NCBI GenBank assembly: GCA_910587095.1
Contig: CAJUMJ010000001.1
Span: forward strand, 1 to 64,000
DNA from: an uncultured Lachnospiraceae bacterium
Lineage (GTDB): Bacteria > Bacillota > Clostridia > Lachnospirales > Lachnospiraceae
Reading direction: 5' to 3'
Length of the DNA stretch: 64,000 bases
Positions 35,212 to 43,939 of this stretch are shown in pieces (within the stretch, counting starts at the first letter, position 1; the number at the start of each line of letters is the position of its first letter). The notes under the pieces were generated by a model. It was not told where the DNA came from. It did not search any database and was given only the letters and a program-made list of their open reading frames with translations. A program made the position numbers and the translations under genes.

Positions 35212-37038
35212 TTCCACTGTCACCGACTTCGCCAGATTCCTCGGCTTATCCACATCGCACCCTTTCCCCACGGCCACATAATACCCGAAAAGCTGCAGCG
35301 GGATAATGGCAAGCGAATTGGCAAAATAAGGGTTCGTCTCGGGAATATAGATCACGTAGTCCGCCGCTTTCTCAATCTCCTTGTTCTCCTCGCATGTCAC
35401 CGCCAGAAGAAACGCCCCTCTCGCTTTCACCTCCACCATATTGCTGATGGTCTTTGCGTAAAGCGCCGGCTGGGTTGACACGGCAGCCACAAGCGTTCCC
35501 TCCTCAATCAGGGAGATCGTGCCATGCTTTAGCTCCCCGGCCGCATAAGCCTCCGAGTGGATATAGGAAATCTCCTTCAGTTTCAGGGATCCCTCCAGGG
35601 AGATGGCGTAATCGATGCCCCGGCCGATAAAGAAAACATCCTTGGCGCCGATATAGCGGTTGGCAAATCTCTGTATTTTATTTTTATTGTGCAAAAGAAG
35701 CTCAATCTGGTCCGGCAGACACCTCAGATCGCCCAAAAGCGACGCGTATGTCATATCGTCGATTTTCCCACGTACACGTCCCAGTTTGATAGCCAGAAGA
35801 TAGAGCGCCACAAGCTGGGCGCTGTAAGCCTTTGTGGTGGCAACCGCGATTTCAGGCCCCGCCCAGGTATACATCACATTGTCCGCCTCCCTGGCGATGG
35901 AACTTCCCACCACATTGACGATGCCAAGCACCGGAAATCCTCTCTTCCTGGATTCCCTCAGCGCCGCCAAAGTGTCCGCCGTCTCGCCGGACTGGCTGAT
36001 CACAATCACCATCGCGCCCTCCTCGAGAATGGGATCGCGGTAGCGGAACTCCGAGGCAAGATCCACCTCCACAGGGATGCGCGAAAGCCCCTCGATCGCG
36101 TACTTGCCCGTCACGCCCGCGTGATAGGCCGAACCGCAGGCCACGATGTGGATTTTCTTCACCGCGCGCAGCTCCTCGTCGCTCATATTGAGCTCTTCAA
36201 TGACGATATCGTTGTCCTTGATGCGTGGCATGATCGTGTCCGTCACGGTCTTTGGCTGCTCGTACATCTCCTTTAACATAAAGTGCTCATAGCCCGCTTT
36301 CTCGGCCGCGCTGGCATCCCAATCGATAAAGACAGGCTCCTTCGTCGTCTCTTCCTCGTCCACCGAGTAAAAATGCATGTGATCCGCCCGCAGACGCACC
36401 ACCTCCTGATTGTCCACATAATACACCTTTCTGGTATATTTCAGTATCGCCGGCACATCCGAAGCGATGAAACATCCGTCCTCGTTCTGTCCCACGATCA
36501 GGGGCGAATCCTTTCTGGCCGCAAAGATCTGGTCGGGGCAGTCCGCAAAGAGAATACCGAGCGCGTAAGAACCCTCCACGCGATGCAGCACCTTCGTGAC
36601 AGCCTCCAACGGATTGCCCTTGTAATAATAGTCCAGAAGATGCGCCACAACCTCCGTGTCTGTCTCCGACACGAATTTATAGCCTCTCTCCGTGAGCATC
36701 CTGCGAAGCTGCAAATAGTTTTCGATAATTCCGTTATGTACCACGGTAATCGTCTCCGCCTCATTAAAATGGGGATGCGCATTGCTGCTGCTCGGCACCC
36801 CGTGAGTGGCCCAGCGCGTATGCCCGATGCCGCAGATTCCCTGCATCGTTTCGCCGCCATGGGTCAGATTCTCCAAAACCTTTAGTCTTCCCACCGATTT
36901 CGTGATGTTGATTTTTCCGTCTCCGTCGTAGACAGCCATGCCCGCCGAGTCATATCCCCGGTACTCCAGTTTGGACAAACCGTCCAAAATAATGGGCGCC
37001 GCCTGCTTTGTTCCGATATATCCTACAATCCCGCACAT
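35209..37038 (-). CDS. glmS: Glutamine-fructose-6-phosphate aminotransferase
   Basis: Makes glucosamine 6-phosphate from fructose 6-phosphate and glutamine, the first step to UDP-GlcNAc for wall and surface glycans. The 609-aa protein has the class II glutaminase domain with catalytic Cys2 (MCGIVGYIG), RGYDSAG and HTRWATHG, and two SIS domains (ACGSAYHAG, ISQSGETADT, DVFFIGRG) ending PRNLAKSVTVE. The full length matches the family. There is only a 48-bp gap to the upstream gene, with no room for a glmS ribozyme. The stop codon lies in the family 1 repeat. Confidence 0.97.
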   Translation of the reverse strand: MCGIVGYIGTKQAAPIILDGLSKLEYRGYDSAGMAVYDGDGKINITKSVGRLKVLENLTHGGETMQGICGIGHTRWATHGVPSSSNAHPHFNEAETITVVHNGIIENYLQLRRMLTERGYKFVSETDTEVVAHLLDYYYKGNPLEAVTKVLHRVEGSYALGILFADCPDQIFAARKDSPLIVGQNEDGCFIASDVPAILKYTRKVYYVDNQEVVRLRADHMHFYSVDEEETTKEPVFIDWDASAAEKAGYEHFMLKEMYEQPKTVTDTIMPRIKDNDIVIEELNMSDEELRAVKKIHIVACGSAYHAGVTGKYAIEGLSRIPVEVDLASEFRYRDPILEEGAMVIVISQSGETADTLAALRESRKRGFPVLGIVNVVGSSIAREADNVMYTWAGPEIAVATTKAYSAQLVALYLLAIKLGRVRGKIDDMTYASLLGDLRCLPDQIELLLHNKNKIQRFANRYIGAKDVFFIGRGIDYAISLEGSLKLKEISYIHSEAYAAGELKHGTISLIEEGTLVAAVSTQPALYAKTISNMVEVKARGAFLLAVTCEENKEIEKAADYVIYIPETNPYFANSLAIIPLQLFGYYVAVGKGCDVDKPRNLAKSVTVE

Positions 37039-37086
37039 TTAGCCTTACCTCCTGATATTCATTCAGAGAATGTCTCTTTCGCCGCG

Positions 37087-38127
37087 TCACCAATATTCCC
37101 TGTTCGATGACATCGCCTTCACAAACCTGCCCGGCAGCCTTCGATACCGTTTCCCGCAAAAATATCCCGCATACTTAAAGCCGCTCTGTATAATAACATA
37201 TGGTATTTGACTCCACATTCTCTTTTCCCTCAAATGCTTCACCATATTCTTTACCAGCCGGATCCCCTCCGACTCCGACGGGCAGGCCGCAAACACCTCC
37301 GGGTGATCCGCCTGCGAGACGCCCAGGTCAAAATTCCTGCGAAACTGCTGCTTACAAGTATAGCTATGGGAATGGATCACCTTTGCCTGCGCCGCATAGG
37401 CGATGCCATAGCCCGCTTTTACCGCCCCGGCGGCATAAATCATATCTTCATTGAAAATTGCCTTGTTGGGAAATCCACCCAGCGCGTCGAATACCTCTCT
37501 CCTGTAAGCCGCGCACACGTTTGAGCAAAAAAAGGTCTTGATCCCCAGCTTCGGTATATCCTCCCTGGTCTTTACGCAGGATTTCTCCGGGTAATTAAAC
37601 TGCCTCGTATACCGTTCAATCTCGCTGCTGTCCTTGCGGGGAAGCTGCCTGGCATAGGCTACGGCCACCTTCTCCCCACGGAGCGCGAAAAGCAGCCGCT
37701 CGATCAGATACTCGTCCGCCGGAATGGCGTCCTGGGTCATCATGACAAACACATCCGCGTCCGACAGCCGCACCCCCTGATTTCTCGTACGCCCGTGGTC
37801 AAATTCCCTCTTTGACAGATGCTTTACTGTTATATTATGATACGTCCTCTTCAGTACAGTACCGTAAATCAACCTGTCAAAATATTTTTGCTCCGTATTC
37901 ATGATTATAATACGGTTCACGGGAACCGTCTGCGCCCGCAGCGCCTCAACCAACGTCATAAACCTGTCGTCAGGCTTGTAGACGGGAATGATTACATCCA
38001 CTGTCTCCAACTCGCTCGCCCTCCATCCGTTTTCTTTAATCGAGCAGGAAAGAGCCGTCTTCCCCTGCTCGCCGCGCATCTCATGCGCCGCTTTGGCGGC
38101 CTGCTTCCTCCTCGTATGGCTGTGCAT
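37087..38127 (-). CDS. GT2-family glycosyltransferase, probable rhamnosyltransferase
   Basis: A cytoplasmic GT-A enzyme of about 346 aa. After a basic N-terminus it has VDVIIPVYKPDDRFMTLVEA, the acceptor part GRTRNQGVRLSDADVFVMMT followed by QDA at the metal-binding position, and FNEDMIYAAGAVKAGYG. This arrangement is typical of rhamnosyltransferases acting on rhamnan-type polysaccharides. The start is uncertain: I give the ATG at 38127, while a TTG ten codons earlier and an ATG sixteen codons later are possible, and none has a clear ribosome binding site at good distance. It lies between the LCP gene and glmS. Confidence 0.85.
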   Translation of the reverse strand: MHSHTRRKQAAKAAHEMRGEQGKTALSCSIKENGWRASELETVDVIIPVYKPDDRFMTLVEALRAQTVPVNRIIIMNTEQKYFDRLIYGTVLKRTYHNITVKHLSKREFDHGRTRNQGVRLSDADVFVMMTQDAIPADEYLIERLLFALRGEKVAVAYARQLPRKDSSEIERYTRQFNYPEKSCVKTREDIPKLGIKTFFCSNVCAAYRREVFDALGGFPNKAIFNEDMIYAAGAVKAGYGIAYAAQAKVIHSHSYTCKQQFRRNFDLGVSQADHPEVFAACPSESEGIRLVKNMVKHLREKRMWSQIPYVIIQSGFKYAGYFCGKRYRRLPGRFVKAMSSNREYW

Positions 38128-38169
38128 ACAAACGCCGCAAGGGGCCTGCCGTAACAAGCCCCTTTGCTC

Positions 38170-39339
38170 TTATTTGTTCATATATCCGTTTGTCTCTTCA
38201 TAAATCTTCTCACTGCACTTCTTCACCGTCTCGGACGGCTCATAGTCGTCCGCGTTGAAAAGGAACTTGTGCAGCCACTTTACATTCTCCTCCAGACTGA
38301 GCGGAATGACGCAGGAACCTTTGGAACCGATCGTGCCTGTCGCCCGCATATCCTCCTGCGGGAATCCGGATGTCTCCGAGATATAATAAGTCCCGACATT
38401 GCCCAGCATATCGATGATCTCCGACAGATCCAGCGAAGTGTATACCTCCTCAAACACGGAGTTTGCCGTCTCTGTCAGTTTCGGAAGGGACGCTTTCTTT
38501 GCCTGATCCGCCACGGCGGTGAGTACCTCTCTTTGTCTCTCGGCACGCTTGAAATCATCTCCGGCCGTGTATCGGATACGGCAGTAGCCCGTAGCCTGTA
38601 AGCCGTCCAGGAGCTGGTAGCCCGTCTCCTTCACCGGCGTATATTCTCTCTTCAAATCCTCGGCGATACACAACTGATAGTTGTTCAGATGGCTGATCTC
38701 CGAATCGTCCACATCAATGTTCACGCCGCCCAGCGCGTCGATTGTATCTGTCAGGCCGGCAAAACCTACCGTGACGAAATCCGTAATGTTCATGTCCAGA
38801 TTCATATTCAGCATATTGATCGCCTGTTCAGGACCGCCTTTTGCGTAAGCCGCGTTACATTTATTGTAAGAATCGTTGCTCAGGTTCAGGTATGTGTCGC
38901 GGTAAACGGAAACCAGCTTACATTCCCCGGTGTCCTGATTGATGGAAGCGATCATAATCGTATCGCTTCTCGTATTTTTCGTCAGCGCCCCTGTCGTCGA
39001 GTCTACCCCGAACAGGGCTATATTCCGATATCCCTTCATCGTCGTCTCCTGCGCCTCCTGCACAGTTTCGTTGATGATGATATCCTTCTCCTTAAGCTCC
39101 ACCTTGCCGCTCTTCGTACCGGAGAGCACCATGTAAAGCACCATCACCGCAATAATAAGAATAATAATCTCTATAATAAAGAGAATAATGCGCCTGCGCT
39201 GTTTTCTTGCCTTAGCTTTCTTTCCGCTCTTTTTCTTTCCGGTACTCTTTCTCCCGGAGGAGTTTGGCCCTTTCCCGGAAGGTTTCTTCCTGGGCCTTAC
39301 TTCGTCCTCGTCATATTCGTCCGTATATCTCTTTGCCAT
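38170..39339 (-). CDS. LCP-family (LytR-CpsA-Psr) glycopolymer ligase
   Basis: A membrane protein of 389 aa. The first 50 residues are charged and Lys/Arg/Ser rich, a single helix spans about 51-73, and the extracytoplasmic LCP domain covers about 105-285. It keeps the phosphate-binding residues: NTRSDTIMIASI, YRDTYLN and the Arg pair in CRIRYTAGDDFKRAERQREVL. LCP enzymes move undecaprenyl-linked glycopolymers to peptidoglycan. In this locus it is the likely attachment step for the rhamnose-type polymer. A strong promoter and a structured leader of about 180 nt precede it. Confidence 0.93.
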   Translation of the reverse strand: MAKRYTDEYDEDEVRPRKKPSGKGPNSSGRKSTGKKKSGKKAKARKQRRRIILFIIEIIILIIAVMVLYMVLSGTKSGKVELKEKDIIINETVQEAQETTMKGYRNIALFGVDSTTGALTKNTRSDTIMIASINQDTGECKLVSVYRDTYLNLSNDSYNKCNAAYAKGGPEQAINMLNMNLDMNITDFVTVGFAGLTDTIDALGGVNIDVDDSEISHLNNYQLCIAEDLKREYTPVKETGYQLLDGLQATGYCRIRYTAGDDFKRAERQREVLTAVADQAKKASLPKLTETANSVFEEVYTSLDLSEIIDMLGNVGTYYISETSGFPQEDMRATGTIGSKGSCVIPLSLEENVKWLHKFLFNADDYEPSETVKKCSEKIYEETNGYMNK

Positions 39340-39468
39340 ACTCTGTACTCCCTCGGTTTCTCATTCGCGCTTTCACGCTGATTTCTAAAAAGCCGCTTTT
39401 ATTTTGTCACACTTTGTCCAAAAATGCAAGCTTTTATGGATATCTCATAAGGCTGAACGTAACACAAC

Positions 39469-39503
39469 TCGCAAAATCGCATACAGAGCGATTTTACCCG
39501 CGA
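39469..39503 (-). promoter_or_regulatory. Leader hairpin of the LCP gene
   Basis: AAAATCGC pairs with GCGATTTT, extended by TCGC/GCGA with a small bulge. It lies within the predicted 5' leader, about 130 nt before the start codon. Confidence 0.5.
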
Positions 39504-39528
39504 AATAGTGCAAGTCTGAACTGTTACA

Positions 39529-39556
39529 ATTATACTCTATCCTACCGTAATTGCAA
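39529..39556 (-). promoter_or_regulatory. Promoter of the LCP gene
   Basis: TTGCAA (39551-39556) and a perfect TATAAT (39529-39534) on the minus strand are 16 bp apart. A second weaker pair (TTGCAT and CAAAAT, 17 bp) lies closer to the gene. Confidence 0.65.
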
Positions 39557-39613
39557 CACAAATCCGGTTTCTTCCGAAAGTCTTTCACAATTCTTAAGAA
39601 TTTAGTATTTCTT

Positions 39614-41023
39614 CTAATAGGCATTTTTATTGATAAATCCTTTGAAAATCGTAAGAAACATAATCTTTACGTCAAAAGACATCGTCCAGTTTTCAATATA
39701 AAAGATATCAAATTCAATCCGCCTCTTGATGGAGGTGTCTCCCCGATAGCCGTTGATCTGCGCCCAGCCTGTAAGTCCCGGCCTGACCTGATGCTTGACC
39801 ATATAGCGGGGGATTTCTTCCTTAAACTGCTCCACAAAATGCGGACGCTCCGGCCTTGGCCCCACCACGCTCATATCTCCCTTTAAAATATTGAAAAGCT
39901 GCGGCAGCTCGTCTATGCTTGTCCTGCGCAAAAACTTTCCGACCTTTGTAACCCTGGGATCGTTTTTGGTTGTCCACCCCTTCTCCTCGGAGGATGGCTT
40001 TTGTACTTCCATCGTGCGGAACTTGTACATACGGAAAGGCTTGTTGTGAAGCCCGATCCGCTCCTGCTTGAAGATAACGGGGCCTCTCGAACTGCATCTG
40101 ACGGCTATCGCCGCAATCAGCATGACGGGCGACGCCACCACAAGTCCCACCAGGGAGGCCGCAATATCCACCAGCCGCTTCATACACCAGTTCAGCGTGT
40201 TTGTCAGCGGCACATAGCGTATGTTAATCACCGGCAATCCCATCAGGTCTTCCGTGTACGGCCTGCTTGGGAACAGACTGTTGTAATCCGGGATGAATTT
40301 CGTGTGCACGCCGGACTTCTCGCACAGATCAACGATATGCTCCAGATTGTCGTAATCCTTCAATGATAAGGTAATGGCAATTTCGTCAAGCTTATTTTCG
40401 GGAAGAATATAGAGAAGATTTTCGATGCATCCCACTACCTTGACACCCTTGTAGAGCGTGCCCGCAGGCACGTGATCGTCAAGAATCCCCCTCACCACAT
40501 ACCCCCACTGCGGATTCGCGTTGATACGCTTGATATACTCCTCCGTTGCACGGGAATAGCCAACCAGCAAAATATATTTCAGATTGTAGCCCTTTTCGCG
40601 GAAATACTGTAGAAGTATCCGTATGACGGAGCGGCACAGCGTGGTCAGGATAATGTTAATACAGTAGAACATGGCCATCATCGACCGGGAAAAGTGAATC
40701 TGCGCGACCAGATACCAGCCGGCCATCAGCACCACCATGCCGACCGTGTTCGCCTGGAAGATATTCAGAATTTCATATCTGTGCACCGTAGCCCTCTTTG
40801 GGGTATACAGATTAAAGGCGTAATACAAGACAAGATATCCCGGCACGATCACATACAGCATCTCAAAATACGTGCGTACAGGAAGAGCACCGACATTAAT
40901 GTCGATGTCCGAAAACGGGCTGGCAAATTTCAGATACCAGGCTGTCGTATAGGAGACTGCGACGATCACGGCATCCAACACGATGTGCAGTCTGTTAAAA
41001 TATTTCTGGTTATCTTTTATCAT
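39614..41023 (-). CDS. Undecaprenyl-phosphate sugar phosphotransferase (WbaP/WcaJ-type)
   Basis: Starts polysaccharide synthesis by moving a sugar phosphate from a nucleotide sugar to undecaprenyl phosphate. The 469-aa protein has four N-terminal membrane helices, a nucleotide-fold domain (about 145-245; ILLVGYSRATEEY) and the C-terminal catalytic part from about 275. That part has a membrane-dipping helix and the signature FRMYKFRTM, RRTSIDELPQLFNILKGDMS, VGPRPERPHFV and PGLTGWAQINGYRGDT. The ATG at 41023 has no clear ribosome binding site; it lies just after the family 1 repeats. This is the initiating enzyme of the surface polymer made by this locus. Confidence 0.95.
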   Translation of the reverse strand: MIKDNQKYFNRLHIVLDAVIVAVSYTTAWYLKFASPFSDIDINVGALPVRTYFEMLYVIVPGYLVLYYAFNLYTPKRATVHRYEILNIFQANTVGMVVLMAGWYLVAQIHFSRSMMAMFYCINIILTTLCRSVIRILLQYFREKGYNLKYILLVGYSRATEEYIKRINANPQWGYVVRGILDDHVPAGTLYKGVKVVGCIENLLYILPENKLDEIAITLSLKDYDNLEHIVDLCEKSGVHTKFIPDYNSLFPSRPYTEDLMGLPVINIRYVPLTNTLNWCMKRLVDIAASLVGLVVASPVMLIAAIAVRCSSRGPVIFKQERIGLHNKPFRMYKFRTMEVQKPSSEEKGWTTKNDPRVTKVGKFLRRTSIDELPQLFNILKGDMSVVGPRPERPHFVEQFKEEIPRYMVKHQVRPGLTGWAQINGYRGDTSIKRRIEFDIFYIENWTMSFDVKIMFLTIFKGFINKNAY

Positions 41024-41050
41024 GATCGGTTTACGCTCTGTGCATTATTC

Positions 41051-41355
41051 CATACTAACTGCCATGATTCCGCTATGCGGAATCTCAAAATCCGCGGACG
41101 AGTAAACTCGTCCTGGAGAATGCCGTATTTTGGGCATTCTCCTGCGTGAAACGGAGTTGCAAAGAAACTCTTTTCACGCTAACCGCCATGTCACAGCCCT
41201 GCTGTGACTCAAAATCCACGGACGAACAAGTTCGCCCCGGAGAATGCCGTATTTCAGGCATTCTCCTGCGTGAAACGGAGTTGCAACGCAACTCCTAGAG
41301 TTTCTTGGCGTCCCGTCCTATGGCGGGACGTCTTTAGAAACTCTTTTCACGCTAA
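41051..41355 (-). repeat. Family 1 multi-hairpin element, double copy
   Basis: Two modules fill most of the 385-bp gap between the GT2 gene (ending 41409) and the WbaP-type gene. Both carry the outer stem GCGTGAAA/TTTCACGC; the first has in addition the GTCCCG hairpin and a GGAGTTGC/GCAACTCC arm. Each is followed by GAGAATGCC/GGCATTCTC and a GACGA/TCGTC-type palindrome. The linking hairpin is GTCACAGC/GCTGTGAC in one place (41190-41208) and GATTCCGC/GCGGAATC in the other (41066-41084), so the bases changed while pairing was kept. Confidence 0.85.
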
Positions 41356-41408
41356 TAGTGTGCGCAATAATTATTTCTATTCTACAATAACCGCCGGAAA
41401 AAAACAAC

Positions 41409-42401
41409 CTACAGCCAAAAACGATACCATATGTTGCGCCACAGCTCCCATTGTATCCGTGTGCAGGCAGGCAGACGGGACATCGAAAAACGCACCTTTT
41501 GGCCTTTTCCCTTGCCCGCGCATAGCCGGACCCCCCGCATGATCCCCTTCCTCCAGCTTTTACCCAATCCCTTTTTTGTGTAAAAAAGCTGCTTTGCCAG
41601 AAAACCTGCCAGAAGAAACGGAAAATTTAACAAAAGCTGCAAAAAGGGCATATTTTTATATGCCAGATATACGCTGTTCCTGGCCGTGAGTTCGGCCTTA
41701 AAGGCATTGTAGCGGGAGCCGGAAGAAGCGCTTCCCGCGTGATACGCTACCGCCTCCGGCACGTAAAGATTGCGGTAACCGTGTATTCTGGCGCGATATC
41801 CCAAATCCACATCTTCCAGATAAGCAAAATGATTCTCGTCAAACAGCCCCGTCTTTTCCAAAAGCTTCCTGCGGTAAATGCAGGCGCCGCCGCAGGCGGA
41901 AAAAATTTCCCTCGACTTGCCGTAATTTTCTCTTTTACGGTCTTTTCCGGCGGCAAAAGCCCAACCTAACGCACAATAGTAATCCCCGGCGTCGTCAATC
42001 AGCTCCGGCTTATGCATATTTACCATCTGCGCCGCCCCGGAAAAAATATCTTCTTCCCCGTCCAGAGCCGTCTCCAACGCGCGCACAAACCCGGGTTCCA
42101 CTGTGGTATCGTTGTTTAATAAAATAACATATGTTGTATCGCTTGCCTCTATCCCCCGGTTTACCGCGCGGCAAAAGCCGTAGTTCTTATCGAAGACCGT
42201 CATCCGTACCCACGGAAAGCCGTCCCGTACAAGTTCCCTGCTGCCGTCCACGGAACCGTTGTCCACCACAAGCACCCGGGCCGGCTCTCCTTCCAGCGAT
42301 CTCAGGCAGTTCCCGATATGCGCTATCCCGTTGTAGTTTGGAATGATTATGGTGGATCGAACCTGGGACATTTCCGTACCCGTTTCCTTTTTCCGTGACA
42401 T
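41409..42401 (-). CDS. GT2-family glycosyltransferase
   Basis: A 330-aa enzyme with a GT-A domain (about 14-240) and a hydrophobic C-terminal segment (about 255-280) that probably holds it at the membrane. It shows STIIIPNYNGIAHIGNCLRS, VVDNGSVDGS, NYGFCRAVNRGI, the acidic motif LLNNDTTVEPGF, and FAYLEDVDLGYRARIHGY near the catalytic base. The pattern is that of WbbL-type rhamnosyltransferases. The ATG follows GGGAGGAAGCG and lies 21 bp after the preceding GT gene. Confidence 0.92.
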   Translation of the reverse strand: MSRKKETGTEMSQVRSTIIIPNYNGIAHIGNCLRSLEGEPARVLVVDNGSVDGSRELVRDGFPWVRMTVFDKNYGFCRAVNRGIEASDTTYVILLNNDTTVEPGFVRALETALDGEEDIFSGAAQMVNMHKPELIDDAGDYYCALGWAFAAGKDRKRENYGKSREIFSACGGACIYRRKLLEKTGLFDENHFAYLEDVDLGYRARIHGYRNLYVPEAVAYHAGSASSGSRYNAFKAELTARNSVYLAYKNMPFLQLLLNFPFLLAGFLAKQLFYTKKGLGKSWRKGIMRGVRLCAGKGKGQKVRFSMSRLPACTRIQWELWRNIWYRFWL

Positions 42402-42422
42402 CGCTTCCTCCCTGTCTGCCGC

Positions 42423-43844
42423 TCACATCCTGACGGTGAGCGCCGGGTCCCACACAACCAGATAGCCCGCACTTCTCACCGCCTCGCCAAAAGCCATGCT
42501 AAGCTTCCGATAGCCCGCCTCGTCGCAGCTAAGCCCGGTCACATCCGCAACCCTGATTTCCTTTTTCTCCCGTCCGGCCCCGACGCGGATATTTCTCTCC
42601 CGGTAAGCCCGCCCGGTCACAAGCCTGAAAAGAGGCCAAAGCTCCTCCCTCACCCGCATACAGCGAATGTCAACCGCCGCGCAGTCCTGCACGAGCACCG
42701 CCTTGTGCGTGCTGCCGCCGGTAAAGTGCATGGGAAGCCCCTGGAACAGACATCCGCCGCTCTCGTCATATGCTCCCGCGAAGATCCGTCCGCGGCGGTC
42801 CAAAATCCGGCCTCCCGTCACGCCGACTTCCCTCCTGACGCTCAGAAGATCAGGTTCGTAAACAATACGGTAAAACCCAAGATGCAGACTGTGTTCCACC
42901 TGCGCGGCAAAGCCCCTGCCCGCGCAGAAATCCGCCAGCGCGCGCCGCCCCGCCTCGTAGGCATAAGTTTTGCTCGCCGTATTCGACGCGGTGGAGTCCG
43001 GGTGGGAGCGCCAGTGATAGAGCACCCGCGGAATATGGCAGATACGTGTTACTTCCGGTATAAGCGCCCCGTCCTGCCACAGACTGTCCACCACCCGAAG
43101 CACCAGATCATAATCCTGCGCCCCGTCATAGTCTCCCCGCAGTTTCAGTTTCTTCATCAGCTTCGCTTCCACTGCTAAAAAGTGGCAGATATAGTTGTTT
43201 GACAATATTAAATCCAAGTTGAATTTTTGCTTTTTATGTGCATTTACAAGGGTTTTCGCCTCCTCGTCGTACTTGTCCTCATCAGAGTACAGCAGTGCAG
43301 GCGCGCGGCCTTCCTGTTCGGCATTTCGCACATAAAATGCCATGTAATATAGTGCATCAGGTGTTATGAAATCATCGTGATCAAGAAGAGCAATGTAATT
43401 TCCTTTCGCCTGCTCGATCCCCGCGTTGGTGTTCTCCGCTATGCCGCGGTTCCCGGACAGCCTGCTGTAGCGAATCCTTAAATCTCCCGTCTCCAGAATG
43501 ATCTGCCGCACCGCGCGCTCCACCGCGTCGCTCTCTCCCGCGTCCACGATAATAAGCTCCCACCGCTCATAGCTCTGCGCCCGTACGGAAGCGATCATCT
43601 CCCGCAAATGCTCCTCTTTCGTCTCGTAAGCCGGCGTGACGATACTGAACAGATATGGCCAGTCCTTAGACTCCTCCCGCTGTCCCGAAAGCTCCTCCTT
43701 CGCCGGAGCGCTATACCGGTAGGCGTCCTCACGCTCTGCCTTCACACGCTCCGCCATCGCCCATAGCGTATTCACCGGCCCGTTCTTTTTCAGGTAATTT
43801 ATGGTTTTTCTCGCATTGTCAAGCTTCAGAATCCGGTTTTCCAA
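42423..43844 (-). CDS. GT2-family glycosyltransferase with C-terminal extension
   Basis: A 473-aa protein. The GT-A domain (about 65-300) has FSIVTPAYETKEEHLREMI, WELIIVDAGESDAVE, GNRGIAENTNAGIEQAKG and the metal site LLDHDDFITPDALYYM, then DYDLVLRVVD and HIPRVLYHWRSH. The last 150 residues form a separate beta-rich part that looks like a remnant or partner domain of a two-domain transferase. The start is a TTG with GGAGG seven bases upstream. It belongs with the GTs at 45776 and 47858, which share the DHDD and YHWRSH features. Confidence 0.9.
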   Translation of the reverse strand: MENRILKLDNARKTINYLKKNGPVNTLWAMAERVKAEREDAYRYSAPAKEELSGQREESKDWPYLFSIVTPAYETKEEHLREMIASVRAQSYERWELIIVDAGESDAVERAVRQIILETGDLRIRYSRLSGNRGIAENTNAGIEQAKGNYIALLDHDDFITPDALYYMAFYVRNAEQEGRAPALLYSDEDKYDEEAKTLVNAHKKQKFNLDLILSNNYICHFLAVEAKLMKKLKLRGDYDGAQDYDLVLRVVDSLWQDGALIPEVTRICHIPRVLYHWRSHPDSTASNTASKTYAYEAGRRALADFCAGRGFAAQVEHSLHLGFYRIVYEPDLLSVRREVGVTGGRILDRRGRIFAGAYDESGGCLFQGLPMHFTGGSTHKAVLVQDCAAVDIRCMRVREELWPLFRLVTGRAYRERNIRVGAGREKKEIRVADVTGLSCDEAGYRKLSMAFGEAVRSAGYLVVWDPALTVRM

Positions 43845-43893
43845 CTTGAATCCTCCAATTTATTGCCATTTTTTCCTGTCAGATAATACATGC

Positions 43894-43931
43894 AATCGGG
43901 GCCGCCTTCAAAAATCCGGCAGCCCCATTTT
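43894..43931 (-). terminator. Hairpin after phosphoglucomutase
   Basis: GGGGCTGCC pairs with GGCGGCCCC (with a small mismatch) on the minus strand shortly after the stop codon at 43940. No T-run follows, so read-through into the next GT gene is possible. Confidence 0.4.
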
Positions 43932-43939
43932 ATTGTCTC

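Noticed and set aside
37039..37086. glmS ribozyme or other riboswitch before glmS
   Set aside because: The gap to the upstream gene is only 48 bp, too short for the ribozyme, and no conserved core is seen.
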